A stretch of 64,000 nt of DNA, from the NCBI GenBank assembly GCA_949316235.1, contig OX438752.1:1883001-1947000 (forward strand). Direction: 5' to 3'. The notes beneath the pieces were generated by a model. That model saw nothing but the letters and a program-made list of their open reading frames with translations, was not told the DNA's origin and searched no databases. The stretch's first letter is position 1. Every line of letters begins with the position of its first letter. Shown here piece by piece: positions 19,877 to 29,914 of this stretch. The position numbers and the translations under genes are program-made. The DNA is from Oegoconia quadripuncta (Eukaryota > Arthropoda > Insecta > Lepidoptera > Autostichidae).

Positions 19877-20060
19877 AATAGAATAGAATAGAATAGAAAT
19901 CTTTATTGTTTAATGTGGTGGATACAGGTCGTGTTTCTATTTCTAAATAATGTTCAATCACACTTAACCATTACTGGTATACAATAATAATAGGAAACAG
20001 GAATTATTTACTCTAGCACGCAATATTAAAAAATTTAGTATTCTTATGTCATTTTAAAAT
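19877..20060 (-). repeat. retroposon tail with (GAATA)n
   Basis: ATAGAATAGAATAGAATAGA followed by AATCTTTATTGTTTAATG, i.e. on the minus strand AATAAAGATTTCTATTCT: a poly(A) signal followed by a simple-repeat tail. Confidence 0.5.
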
Positions 20061-20894
20061 TAATATACAATAATAAAAGTCCGTATTAAAATTGTGTCAT
20101 TATTAAATTGGAAATATTCAATTACTACATATCACCATGTCACTTATAACTAATTAACATTTAATTAATAAGCTCTTTAATCGAATAGAAGCATTTGCTT
20201 CATTTGATCGCGTCTTAGTCTCAAGACCATTTTTTCTGATGCTGTTTGTTTGTTTATTTGTAAACGCTTTATTGTACAAAAAGGCAATACATTAATTTTG
20301 CTGTGTTAATATGCAACAGATTTTCAAGCGTCATCTTGAGGCCATACCAATCATGAGAACGGTTAATTAATACGAGCCTTAAAGTACTCTCCCGAAACAC
20401 GGAAACAATCATATAAAAAGGCCACTAGAGATCACCCCTCATGGACATATCGCGCATAGATAATGCTTAACTTTGTTAAGCGAAAACGATTTGCGAATGC
20501 GACTGCGCCAATATAATCGAACTAATTATCGGGGCAGTGCCTACCTAAACTCGATACTAAAAAAGAAAAACATGGCATAGTAATCAATAATTTCTTAAAA
20601 CTAAACGCAGAGTTAATTTCATCCGAGCCCGCATAAGACACGACATGCACTCAGATAACTTATTACTTCGTAGAATTTAATATAATATGTGAGATGTTTA
20701 TTGATGTTCCACCATCGCCAGGTTCCCGTGGGAACTGTGAAAGTCCGCGGGACGTGCCTGGAGTCTAATCGCTAATAAAAACGACACATTTCAGTCGACT
20801 TGGGCAGTGCAAGTTTATTTTACAGTTGCACCATTACGTGATAATATTTTTACAGCATACCCCTTATTTAGTTGAATTAGGAATTCAGAAGTAT
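20061..20894. other. unassigned region
   Basis: AT-rich with a TTTATTGTACAAAAAGGC tail-like piece at 20267. No gene or clear element. Confidence 0.35.
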
Positions 20895-21370
20895 TATCTG
20901 GGGGCACGGCCGTGCCCCCACCAAGTCGAGCAAAAAAGCGTCACGGCCGTACCATCCTTTTCTCGAAGCAATTCAGACCATTTTCGACCCCCTGTAACTT
21001 CGTTGTGGATAAAAATAGAAGACTGAAATTTTCAGTAACTATGCAGGCATTGTAAAGACACGTATATTTAAAATTTCATTCAATTTGAACCAGTATTTTT
21101 AAGAATTATAAGGGGTCAAATTTCTTAATTTTGTCAGTCACTGACTCACCGATCATCAAAATTCTAAGGCACTTCTAGCAGACCTAGAAGCTTCAAATTT
21201 GGAATATAAGTAGTGTTTGGTGTATGCATCAAGGAAAAACTAAAAAATCTAGAAAAGACAGCAAAGAAAATTAAGCCCATACAGCCAAGTCTTCAGTTAA
21301 TAAAATTTTTCAATATTTTATTTTACGGCAATTATTATTATTGCGTGCGAAGCCGCGGGTTTAAGCTAGT
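20895..21370 (+). mobile_element. Helitron-like element
   Basis: Begins near the palindrome GGGGCACGGCCGTGCCCC (20901-20918) and continues ACCAAGTCGAGCAAAAAAGC. It ends GCGAAGCCGCGGGTTTAAGC, TAGT at 21366-21370: the GC-rich hairpin plus CTAGT typical of Helitron 3' ends. A second similar start (GTAGTGCCCCTGCCAAATCG) follows at 21393. Confidence 0.55.
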
Positions 21371-21539
21371 CCCATATAAATATAGGCGCATGGTAGTGCC
21401 CCTGCCAAATCGAGCAAAAAATGGGTATTCCGGTGATGAAAACACGTGTATTAAATTATTTATTAATGCAAAAAACGTACCTACGTGCGTATTCGTACTT
21501 ATTACGAGTGCGTAAGGTTGTATAATTATATACCACGCG

Positions 21540-21690
21540 CTGCGATGCTAGCGAGTGAGCGCGGGCCGTTACTACGCGCTGCGCGGTGCTAGCGCGAGGG
21601 CGCGGGGCGGGGACAGTGGCGGGGCGCGCGGAAAGGTGAATGTCGCCGAGCGAGCAGCAGCCGCGCTCATACGCGCGAGCGACCCAATGC
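21540..21690. promoter_or_regulatory. CpG-rich leader before the OTU fragment
   Basis: Two related GC-rich units (TACCACGCGCTGCGATGCTA and TACTACGCGCTGCGCGGTGC) then GAGCGAGCAGCAGCCGCGCT. It probably belongs to the same Helitron-like DNA as the OTU ORF 260 bp downstream. Confidence 0.35.
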
Positions 21691-21951
21691 TGTTCGGATG
21701 TGCCCAGAATTCTTATCTATAAGTTTGCGATTTTCATTGATAATTTCGATTGCTATATTAGTTTGACGACTAAAGGCTACTCTCATTGGTTTACTGATAT
21801 TATTTGCTTACAATTTGGACGTTGTTCGGATAAATAATTTAAATAAATTAAATATTGATACTTTAAGTACCTAAGTATTTATAAATTTCTTATTATCTAA
21901 TCGTATTTCTGCATAAAAATAACTTTGCAATCTAACTTGTAGGTAGTCGCA

Positions 21952-22275
21952 ATGGATTCAGTAATACTGTATGTGAATGATCAGCCTTGTCCACACTGGG
22001 TTGTTCCTATACCTGGTGATGGTTCGTGTTTATTTCATTCTTTGTCATTCTCTATGTATGGGAATATTGAGTCGTCGTATGATATTAGACTTGCTATAAT
22101 CGAGTATGTGGTAGCGCATTGGGATGAGTTACAAGTGTATACTTGTGACGAGCATGGAGACACCTACATTAACGCTAATTTGTATACAACGGCAATGGTA
22201 AAAACCAGTACTTATGGTTCCGCGTCTGAACTCATGGCGGCCGCCGCTTTGTATCCGTATGCTTTCGAGGTTTAA
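21952..22275 (+). CDS. OTU cysteine protease domain, truncated, Helitron-associated
   Basis: 107 residues from an ATG. VPIPGDGSCLFHSLSFSMYG carries the OTU-family catalytic D-G-x-C, with Cys at residue 26. It continues DIRLAIIEYVVAHWDELQVY, then GSASELMAAAALYPYAFEV, and stops. A complete OTU domain also needs a later His-containing strand (VxxHYN type), which is absent, so the protein is unlikely to be an active deubiquitinase. OTU domains with this SLSF...YGxxxELMAAxxxYPYxFEV layout are common in transposons of insects. It lies just after a Helitron-type 3' end and before a long palindrome that may have truncated it. Confidence 0.75.
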   Translation: MDSVILYVNDQPCPHWVVPIPGDGSCLFHSLSFSMYGNIESSYDIRLAIIEYVVAHWDELQVYTCDEHGDTYINANLYTTAMVKTSTYGSASELMAAAALYPYAFEV

Positions 22276-22370
22276 AAATTCGTTGCTGGTAGATATACAT
22301 ATATACAATAAGTAGAAGGTACCGAAAAGGAAAAAAGTAGAACTGTCTACAAAATACAAAAAGAAATGAG

Positions 22371-23065
22371 ATCCCATCAAAAACAATACTTGTCAAAAAA
22401 ACCAAGTCTCGCAACTCAGTTGTTCTGCGGTAAAAAGTTGTGAGATCCATGTAATACCAAGTCGGTTGTTAATTTATTCAGTCTCTACTTAAGCGACTTT
22501 CTGTCTTAATACGTCCAGTCTCTAAGACCACGATCGTGGTCCATAACAATTGAAAATCAATTGTGTCTGGAATCTCCGTACTCGAAGCATTAAGTTGTTA
22601 CGTAATAATTAACAGCATCTTATAGTGACGCATATCAATATTAAAATTCTTTAATGTTTTATATAAATATATTGAGACTTGGCCATCGCCTGAAAAGACG
22701 TGTAAATTCAATCGCCTGAAAACACATGTAAATTCAATTATTTAGTGCGATGGCCAAGTCTCGATATATTTATATAAAACATTAAAGAATTTTAATATTG
22801 ATATGCGTCACTATAAGATGCTGTTAATTATTACGTAACAACTTAATGCTTCGAGTACGGAGATTCCAGACACAATTGATTTTCAATTGTTATGGACCAC
22901 GATCGTGGTGTTAGAGACTGGACGTATTAAGACAGAAAGTCGCTTAAGTAGAGACTGAATAAATTAACAACCGACTTGGTATTACATGGATCTCACAACT
23001 TTTTACCGCAGAACAACTGAGTTGCGAGACTTGGTTTTTTTGACAAGTATTGTTTTTGATGGGAT
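22371..23065. repeat. near-perfect palindrome, two 319-bp arms
   Basis: Arms 22371-22689 and 22747-23065 are reverse complements with about two differences that I can find (at the inner end near 22673 and near 22534). The 57-bp centre is itself two tandem copies of GCCTGAAAAGACGTGTAAAT-like sequence. No ORF above 85 codons and no domain. A transcript would fold into a long double-stranded hairpin. Confidence 0.85.
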
Positions 23066-23074
23066 GTTATTTTT

Positions 23075-23160
23075 CTTGAATAGAATAGGAAACGTTTATT
23101 TGACACACTGGACAACACATTAGCTATACAAAAAACGGAGAGAAAAAAAAAAACAATAAC
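23075..23160 (-). repeat. retroposon tail fragment
   Basis: AGAATAGGAAACGTTTATTT, i.e. AAATAAACG on the minus strand followed by a CTATTC tail. Confidence 0.35.
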
Positions 23161-24229
23161 ATACTTAACCTCTCGTTCCGTTCCCACTCATTCTAAGAGT
23201 CAAGTATCTCGGCGCGCCTGTCATATTTAATCGTGTTAAAAACGATTATAGATCTACGGATATAATGAATGAACACTACTACAGCTATAATACAAAAAAT
23301 CAGAAAAATGTTACGAGTTGTAATATGTAGGTATCCCTATATCCACGATATAATTGGTATTTCTACGGAAAGTACAGATTTATTTCATGTTTTTCTTAAG
23401 AAACGGGTAATTCAATAAATTGTTATGAAAATTGGAATATCTATGGCAGGTTTCTAAGCCCGTTCTAATAAGAAACAGTAGTTGGAATTCTATGCATATA
23501 CTCCCACCCAAAGAGAAAAAAATTATTTTCGCAAATACAGACTAAATATCATAGCCAACATAACATGGCGCACATTATTGGATGCGGAATTTAATAGAGA
23601 ACAAGTTCAAACATAGTCCAAAGGAATTGGAACTCTATAATCATTACAATTGAGAGTAGAAAGTGGGGTGTCCGTGAGCACCGATCGGTGTCCGCGAGTG
23701 TTGTCGGTATAAATTTTTTTTTGCCACCGATCGGTGCCCGCGTCCGTCTAAAGGAATGATATTACAAGATAAAACTCGATCTCAATCCTAAGATCGATCA
23801 GAAATCGGTGTCGTAAAGTGGTGCCAAAAAAGGTCTCCACTCAGCATGAGTTGCAGTTGTATTAATAACAACACCGCTGATTTTCTGTGGAGCCTCGCGT
23901 GACGTACGGACGTTTCACCAACACTGAATATAAATAAAAATTAATGTGTGGAATAAAAAATAATAAAATTGAGTGAGAATGTTATAAATCAGTGTTAACA
24001 ATATACTTGGTGAGTCGATGGGAAAAACAGGAGACCAATCGCGCCATTTTAAAACGATTTTACCGTTCGAGTGGAACGTTTTTGGATTGTGGTTTAGCAG
24101 AATCCGGGACGGTTGGCCGCCTTATTTTACATTTTAAAGCGGACGACTCAAAAACTAGAGTTATCAAGGAAGATTCTAGAACATTGGATATTAGGTACTG
24201 TAATAAACGCCCTATTGCTCAGAAGCTTA
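23161..24229. other. unassigned region with CCGATCGGTG motifs
   Basis: CACCGATCGGTGTCCGCGAG (23679) and CACCGATCGGTGCCCGCG (23717) repeat a palindromic 10-mer. An ORF from 23992 runs into LINE-C and has no recognised domain. Confidence 0.35.
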
Positions 24230-24338
24230 AAAGCCGGCAACGCATCTGTGACCCTTTTGGTGTTGCCATTGGCGACGGTGATTGCTTTCCATCAGGTGAC
24301 CCGCATGCTCGTTTGCCGCCCTCTCATATATATATATA
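24230..24338 (+). repeat. LINE-C 3' end
   Basis: GCCGGCAACGCATCTGTGAC ([14 protein letters not shown] region), then CATCAGGTGACCCGCATGCT and CGTTTGCCGCCCTCTCATAT. Confidence 0.75.
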
Positions 24339-24369
24339 AAAGCTTTACTACTGATTCGCTTTAAGATAG

Positions 24370-24485
24370 AGCTGATCTTGAACGATTTGTGTTATCTGTA
24401 TTGTGTTCTAATAACGTGTTTTTGCTATTCAAAGCTAGATGGCGTTACTGTCGCTCGAAATCAGTGATGAAATAAAAGTTTTCTT
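24370..24485 (+). repeat. about 110-bp direct repeat, copy 1
   Basis: GAACGATTTGTGTTATCTGT, ATTCAAAGCTAGATGGCGTT, ACTGTCGCTCGAAATCAGTG. The same block recurs at 24815-24925 on the far side of a SINE-A. Both end in an ATAAAA-type tail. Confidence 0.65.
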
Positions 24486-24806
24486 TTTTTTATGCACACC
24501 GGGTTAGCACTTGACTCAATCACACCTGATGTTAAGTGTAGATGAGGCCGAAGGTGGAAGCGTACTGGCCCTGAAACCCCATATTATTTGGAGGACTATC
24601 TTATCTCTGACAATCGGAACACAAATGCTATTAATATTGTTGTTTGGCGGCAGATTTAGATACGATGGTGGTAGCTAGCCAGGCGGACATTTAAAATGCC
24701 CTACCACCAACCAAACCGAGTACTTAAACATGTACCCCGCTGGGGATCGAACCCGCGACATCCGAATCGTAAACCCAATGTTGTTTACTTTGAGCCACGA
24801 AGGCGG
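24486..24806 (-). repeat. SINE-A, full length
   Basis: Minus-strand copy, head CCGCCTTCGTGGCTCAAAGT, B box GGGTTCGATCCC, A-rich tail at 24486-24493. Confidence 0.8.
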
Positions 24807-24814
24807 TTATAAAC

Positions 24815-24930
24815 GACACGAGGTGATCTTATTGAACGATTTGTGTTATCTGTATTGTGTTCTAATACGTGTTTTTGCTATTCAAAGCTAGATGGCGTTA
24901 CTGTCGCTCGAAATCAGTGTCTAAATAAAA
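24815..24930 (+). repeat. about 110-bp direct repeat, copy 2
   Basis: See copy 1 at 24370. It differs by a small deletion in TCTAAT(AA)CGTG. Confidence 0.65.
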
Positions 24931-24964
24931 ATGTTCCAGTAAAATAAACTAGATCTCTCTGGTT

Positions 24965-25425
24965 ACGGCTTTTTGGCGGGATCTCGGCGAGTGAAGTTGC
25001 ATTTTCCTTTATAATTCTTATAACTTGTTCATTCTGACTTTTGAAGCTTAATAATGGCAGAAATTTGTGCAGCAAAAGTTAGTGATGGTGTACAAGTGAA
25101 GGGAAGTGTGAATTAAAGTGCGTAATGAAGCTTTCGGGTTCCCACAAGAAGCCGCACACAAATCTTTTGTAAAGCATTCTGCCACTTTACTGAAGAATGA
25201 CTTAACCGTGACTAGACTCTGCATACGCCAAGTATACTTGTTTTGACTGAGATTGACTTTTGACTTTGGCAGAATCATCGTCAAACACGATGGAGCCATG
25301 AAACCTCCAAAAAGTGAAGTGAAGTGAAGTGTGACTTATAAACTGAAGAAATAAGAGAAATAAGACATGGCTATATGGGCTTAGATCCCTTTGCCTTCTC
25401 CGAGTGGAGTGAGTAAAACGAAAAA
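24965..25425 (+). mobile_element. unnamed poly(A)-type retroposon (family X), longest copy
   Basis: Starts GGCTTTTTGGCGGGATCTCG, passes GATGGTGTACAAGTGAAGGG, and ends in GATCCCTTTGCCTTCTCC, GTAAAACGAAAAAAAA. It is flanked by the direct repeat TCTCTCTGGTTA (24953 and about 25429), a target-site duplication. Short readable pieces (MAEICAAKVSDGVQVKG; DFGRIIVKHDGAMKPPKSEV) are broken by stops. It has an 80-bp segment that the 59 kb copy lacks, bounded by TGACTT microhomology. Confidence 0.65.
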
Positions 25426-25437
25426 AAATCTCTCTGG

Positions 25438-25855
25438 TTAAGAATATTTATCGGCTTTTATGTTAACCGTACGTATCTATACATCATCCTGTGACCGATT
25501 GCGCCTTGTAACAATATATCTCGCCGTTTTGCATAAAACTCTTCTACATCACGACTTACATACATGTTCAGACCGCCATAAAATCTACATATTTCCCAAC
25601 TCTCCATCCACTCCAATCGCGTATTCTTCGACGCAGGAATAATAACGTTTAAAAAGGTCTTTATCTTTATAGGAATTCGTGATACGATCGTCGCCAATCC
25701 GTCCCGGGCGAGCCAATCGGAGCGACATAACTGCTCATGTGTAGCGGATGATGTAAACCACGTCGCGTCTTTTAGGTACGAGATATATCCGGGGATTTTT
25801 CAAGCGTCATCTATTGCGTAATTACCCCGTTCAGTGAACGTTGTTCTATCTATTT
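25438..25855. other. unassigned spacer
   Basis: ORFs of 60-79 codons on both strands without recognisable domains. Confidence 0.35.
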
Positions 25856-25875
25856 GACGACCTGTTCGGTGTAGT
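25856..25875 (+). repeat. SINE-B head stub joined to LINE-A
   Basis: GACGACCTGTTCGGTGTAGT only. The next bases are already LINE-A sequence. Confidence 0.5.
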
Positions 25876-25955
25876 GCAAAGTCAGTAATTCATTCAAAGG
25901 GTTATGTATACGCTTTTTCAATAAGGTTCCAGTTGATATACAAAATCTGTTTTTT
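25876..25955 (+). repeat. LINE-A fragment
   Basis: AAAGTCAGTAATTCATTCAA then GTATACGCTTTTTCAATAAG, coding for the IRFFNKVPVDIQN region. An opposite-strand copy follows at 26075, making an inverted pair. Confidence 0.6.
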
Positions 25956-26074
25956 TTTTATCTCATTAATAAATAAGATAAAAAACTTTAGGTGTGACTT
26001 TAAAACAAACAAAAAAAAAACATTATAATGTCATTCTAATCTAATGTAAACTTGGGACGTTTTTTATATTTCAT

Positions 26075-26307
26075 TATTAATCGTGAAATAGCCTGGCATG
26101 CGAACAATCTGATTATGTCCAGGGATGATTATCATCTAAATAGTCTGATATTTTATAATATGCTTTGTTAATTAGTTTCTGTTTTATAGTATCTTTAAAT
26201 TTATCGAGAGGAAGATTTTGTATATCAACTGGGACCTTATTGAAAAAGCGTATACATAACCCTTTGAATGAATTACTGACTTTGCGGAGGCAACTTATGT
26301 TTATTTC
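26075..26307 (-). repeat. LINE-A fragment
   Basis: Minus strand GTATACGCTTTTTCAATAAG, GTCCCAGTTGATATACAAA, and the ORF end with GATGATAATCATCCCTGGAC. Confidence 0.65.
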
Positions 26308-26497
26308 CCTTTACATCTATCATGTCATCATGTGAGATAAATTTCAGTTAAACTTGAATAAGAATTTCCCTTTAAACTTTCCCTGTATATATTTATAAAC
26401 AAAGACCTACTACCTTTATTGTGTTGTACACATGTACATGTACAGTCACATGATATTAATATAAGAAAAAAAGATAAACTTGCAGATCACATAATAA
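26308..26497 (+). repeat. repeat shared with 56088-56260
   Basis: ATCTATCATGTCATCATG, TTTCCCTGTATATATTTATA, AAGACCTACTACCTT, AAAAGATAAACTTGCAGATC occur in the same order at both sites. At both sites the block sits directly upstream of the same LINE-A segment. Confidence 0.6.
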
Positions 26498-26499
26498 TA

Positions 26500-26880
26500 T
26501 GTCGTCTAAACAAAGTCAGTAATTCATACGCTTTTTCAATGAGGTTCCTGTTGATATACAAAATTTGAAGATACTGTAAAATAGAAACTTATTAATCTGA
26601 TTATGTGCATATTATAAAATATCCGACTATTTAGATGATAATAATCCCTGGACATAATCAGATCGTTCGCATGTCAGGCTATTTCACAATTAATAATGAC
26701 AATAGAAACCGTTTTGTAAAATCAAAGTCTGATTTTAAAAGAGCTACCCTTCGAGTTTCTTGCTTGTTCTTCTCAGGGGAAAATTGCATTTTGAACAAGC
26801 AGTAGCTCAAAAAATGTAAAATTGACTATTTTAAGTGTACTCTGTGTACCTACAAAATAAAGCAATTTTGACTTTGACTT
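26500..26880 (+). repeat. LINE-A 3' end
   Basis: From AAAGTCAGTAATTCATACGC through GAGTTTCTTGCTTGTTCTTC, TTTTAAGTGTACTCTGTGTA and ATAAAGCAATTTTGACTTTG. Confidence 0.7.
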
Positions 26881-27041
26881 TATAACTAATCTATAATTAG
26901 GATAGGTATTTGATATTATTTAACATATAACAGGATCTTATGTTTCTGGGTTCGTCAGATACCTCTAGACTTACGATGCTTGTTAATAGCCTTTGTAATG
27001 ACAGATTTAAAGATAAGCGTTTTTGCAGTTCGCCCATTTCA

Positions 27042-27433
27042 TCTAACTAATATTATAAATGCGAATGTTTGGATGTTTGTTTATTTATTAGTTTGTTTGT
27101 TGCTCAATGGCGGCGAAACGGATAAACGGATTTGGATGAAATTTGGTATATAGGTAGAATATTTATATTTGGTATAAAATTAGTAATTATCGCGGGATAC
27201 AATACAGTACAGTACAGTGCAGTGCAATGCAGTACAGAAGAGTACAGTACATAGTATACCGTACACAGTACACATTACACAGTACAGTACAATACAATAC
27301 ATATACACTTTATTGCATAACCAAAAAGAAAATACAGTTTCAGAACAGTGGTAACAATAGAATGTACAATTTGGCGACACATTTCCGCGATAAAGTTGTT
27401 CAACGCAGGCGAAGCCGCGGGCGGAAAGCTAGT
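27042..27433 (+). mobile_element. Helitron-like element with a nested retroposon tail
   Basis: CATCTAACTAATATTATAAA at the start, AACGGATTTGGATGAAATTT inside, GAAGCCGCGGGCGGAAAGCT, AGT at the end. The middle is interrupted by a CAGTACAGTAC repeat and a minus-strand tail (AATACAATACATATACACTT, TATTGCATAACC). Confidence 0.65.
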
Positions 27434-28109
27434 TTTCAACAAGTTCTTTTTGTAGTCGGGTTTTAGTTTTTTTGTCTTTTTTAAATATGTATTTTCATAA
27501 TTTATGATTCGACAACGAAAAAAAAGAAAATAAATGCAACTTTAACTTACGCCTTTGCTCTCGATGTCTCCGTCGTATTGGCTGCTATAGTTGAAAGCAA
27601 CTTCTCTATAACATCACAATGACATAGCTAAACCACAAATTCAGCAAAACTTATTCGCATTGCAAGTTGAACGAGGAAGACGTGCTCTATTCTCCGAGTA
27701 GGTACGTGCAAGCAATCCATTACCACGATATTATTCAAGAGATGATGAACTGAGTGAGTGATCGCCCTCTCTGCAATACATTACGTGTGTAGTATACAGG
27801 TGGAGATGAATGAGTGAATCATAAATAGTAATCTAAAGCAAATCATGAATATTGTTTATCACAAAATATATTCCGGGTGCATTTTTCGTAGGAATTTTTA
27901 TGCTATTATAGAGATGGAGACAATGTATAGCTTTGTATTTTTTTTTATATTAGACTATGAATTAGAACAAAAACACAGTCGGTCTCTTGGATGGGTGACC
28001 AATACTGGCATTTTTAAGTTGATCATATTTTATCAGCACCACTTGACTCTATACATAGAATTAGTAAGTACTTCGAAGAGTACATTATATTTATATGAAA
28101 GTCTATAAC
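27434..28109. other. unassigned spacer
   Basis: No supported feature. ORFs are short and low-complexity. Confidence 0.4.
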
Positions 28110-28380
28110 GGGCCGCCTGGGATTTTTTTTTATTTTCCACCAATATTGGAAGGCAGAGAGATCCGAGCTCACACAGCCTAGTTTTCTTAAATTCTTCAAT
28201 AAAGTTGCAAAACGCTTTACGGAAGATTTTGGCGCCATTTTGTGGGGCCTTCTTCCCTTCACTTGTACACCATCACTGACTTTTGCTGTCGAATATTCGC
28301 CGGTATTACGTTTAAAAATTCTGAATGCACATATTTCAAGAAACATCACTCACTGAGTTCCCGCCAAATAGCCTAGTGGC
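28110..28380 (-). mobile_element. family X retroposon, second copy
   Basis: Minus strand GGCTATTTGGCGGGAACTCA, GTGAGTGATG, then AGTGATGGTGTACAAGTGAA, GGGAAG, CCAAAATCTTCCGTAAAGCG. Open for 108 codons (KVSDGVQVKGRRPHKMAPKS, then SVKRFATLLKNLRKL), the least disrupted reading of the shared block. The 3' half diverges from the other copies after TTGAAGAATTTAAG. Confidence 0.55.
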
Positions 28381-28799
28381 TGTGACTTTTTCGAATTTCG
28401 AACGGTGACGTTCCGACAAACAGACACGCTTGACAGAAAAGTCTTTAGATTTTTCCTGTCTAATAATAGGGTTGGCACATAAGGAGGTTGCTCTTAATAA
28501 AATTAAAAGCACAGACAGAGCTTGATCAAGCCGCGATAATATCGCCGGAGAGGCAGTCTCAAGAGCTGCCTTGATCCATTATCTATGTAGCCTATATTGT
28601 GGCCTTTTAAGTGCCGTAGGTATGTATAACTAGAGCTATGTATATCGACTAATGCGGTCTTATTTATTTAGGGTTGTCTTTCAAGTTCGTTTTGTTTTTA
28701 CTTACTCATCATAAGTACTCATTTAATTCTATTTTAGTAGCCTATATACTAAAATACATATAAATAAAATATTAAATATATAAATAGATATCTATAAAT
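28381..28799. other. unassigned spacer
   Basis: Nothing recognised. Confidence 0.4.
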
Positions 28800-28868
28800 A
28801 GACGACCTGTTTGGTGTAGCGGTTAATAATTCTGACTGCTATACCAAAAGGGCGCGGGTTCGAATCCG
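28800..28868 (+). repeat. SINE-B tRNA-like head only
   Basis: GACGACCTGTTTGGTGTAGC, then CGGGTTCGAATCC. The body is replaced by the hairpin at 28879. Confidence 0.7.
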
Positions 28869-28878
28869 ATTATTATAA

Positions 28879-28923
28879 ATTTTTATATTTAATAATAATT
28901 CGATTATTATTAAATATAAAAAT
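28879..28923. repeat. perfect hairpin, 19-bp stem, 7-nt loop
   Basis: ATTTTTATATTTAATAATA at 28879-28897 pairs exactly with 28905-28923. Confidence 0.8.
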
Positions 28924-28984
28924 AGAAGATTATCTGACAATACGACAAGTACTTAGAATAGCGGCTTATTATTAATTGTATATT

Positions 28985-29172
28985 TATTCATTATTAAATA
29001 ATGGCACATTCTGGTTAGGGCCATGGATAATTATGATACAAATAGTCTGATATTTATAATAATTTATTTAACAAGTTTTAGTTTTATCGCACTTTTAAAT
29101 TTATTGAAAGATTTTGAGGAATGAAAAATTGTAACCTTATTGAAAAAATGTATACCCCCTTTGAATGAATTA
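28985..29172 (-). repeat. LINE-A fragment
   Basis: Minus strand AAAATCTTTCAATAAATTTA, then ATCATAATTATCCATGGCCC. Diverged. Confidence 0.55.
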
Positions 29173-29454
29173 TGATCCCGCTGGGAATCGAACCCAACGA
29201 TATTGAGAACATTAATGTAAACTATATATATAGACGTCACTCGACTGATTTATTCGTTACCTAAGGCGGATTGTACACGGCGCCACCCTCCGCTCCGATC
29301 ATAACTGCTTAGAAATACGTAGGTTGGAGACACACAATCATATGCGAATTACAGATACATGATCGCATATTAAAAGTTCGCACTTTTGATTAGTCATGTC
29401 ATTCTCATTACAGACGAGTGCTATTCATTTTCGAATCCGAATAATCATAAGTTT
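29173..29454. other. degenerate SINE head and spacer
   Basis: 29173-29205 holds a minus-strand B box (GGGTTCGATTCCCAGCGGG). The rest is unassigned. Confidence 0.4.
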
Positions 29455-29590
29455 AACTTCTTTAACTGAGGTTGTCTGGAAGAAATCGCTATCAGCGATA
29501 AGACCGCCTTTGTACACTTCATCATCTATGTGAAATGTTCTTTGCATTTCATTTTTGTGTGCAATAAAGAATTTAATAATAATAATAATT
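29455..29590 (+). repeat. retroposon 3' tail
   Basis: GTCTGGAAGAAATCGCTATC, AGCGATAAGACCGCCTTTGT, then TTGTGTGCAATAAAGAATTT and AATAATAAT. Confidence 0.65.
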
Positions 29591-29914
29591 AGTGCACCAT
29601 TGGTTAATTATTGAATTACGTTCCGTTTCATATTTAAAACTTACCGCTTTCTGACTTTAGTCAGGTTAAGTATAGTTTGTGCGTAATGGATAATATTTAA
29701 CTTTTTACAACACAGCATTGAAATTGGCAACAGAGATTTTAAATTGCTCTGAAAAAAGGAACAAATGGATAACAAAGTCGCACACTATCATCATCAGTAT
29801 TATGTATGTCAATCATGGTATAAATAATAATAAGCTGTTTTTGTAAACATTCCTTTAAATATAATTATTTACTTTTTATAAATTTTATAATTTATTTTTT
29901 ATAAAATAATTTCC
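29591..29914. other. AT-rich spacer, nothing recognised
   Basis: No supported feature. Confidence 0.4.
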
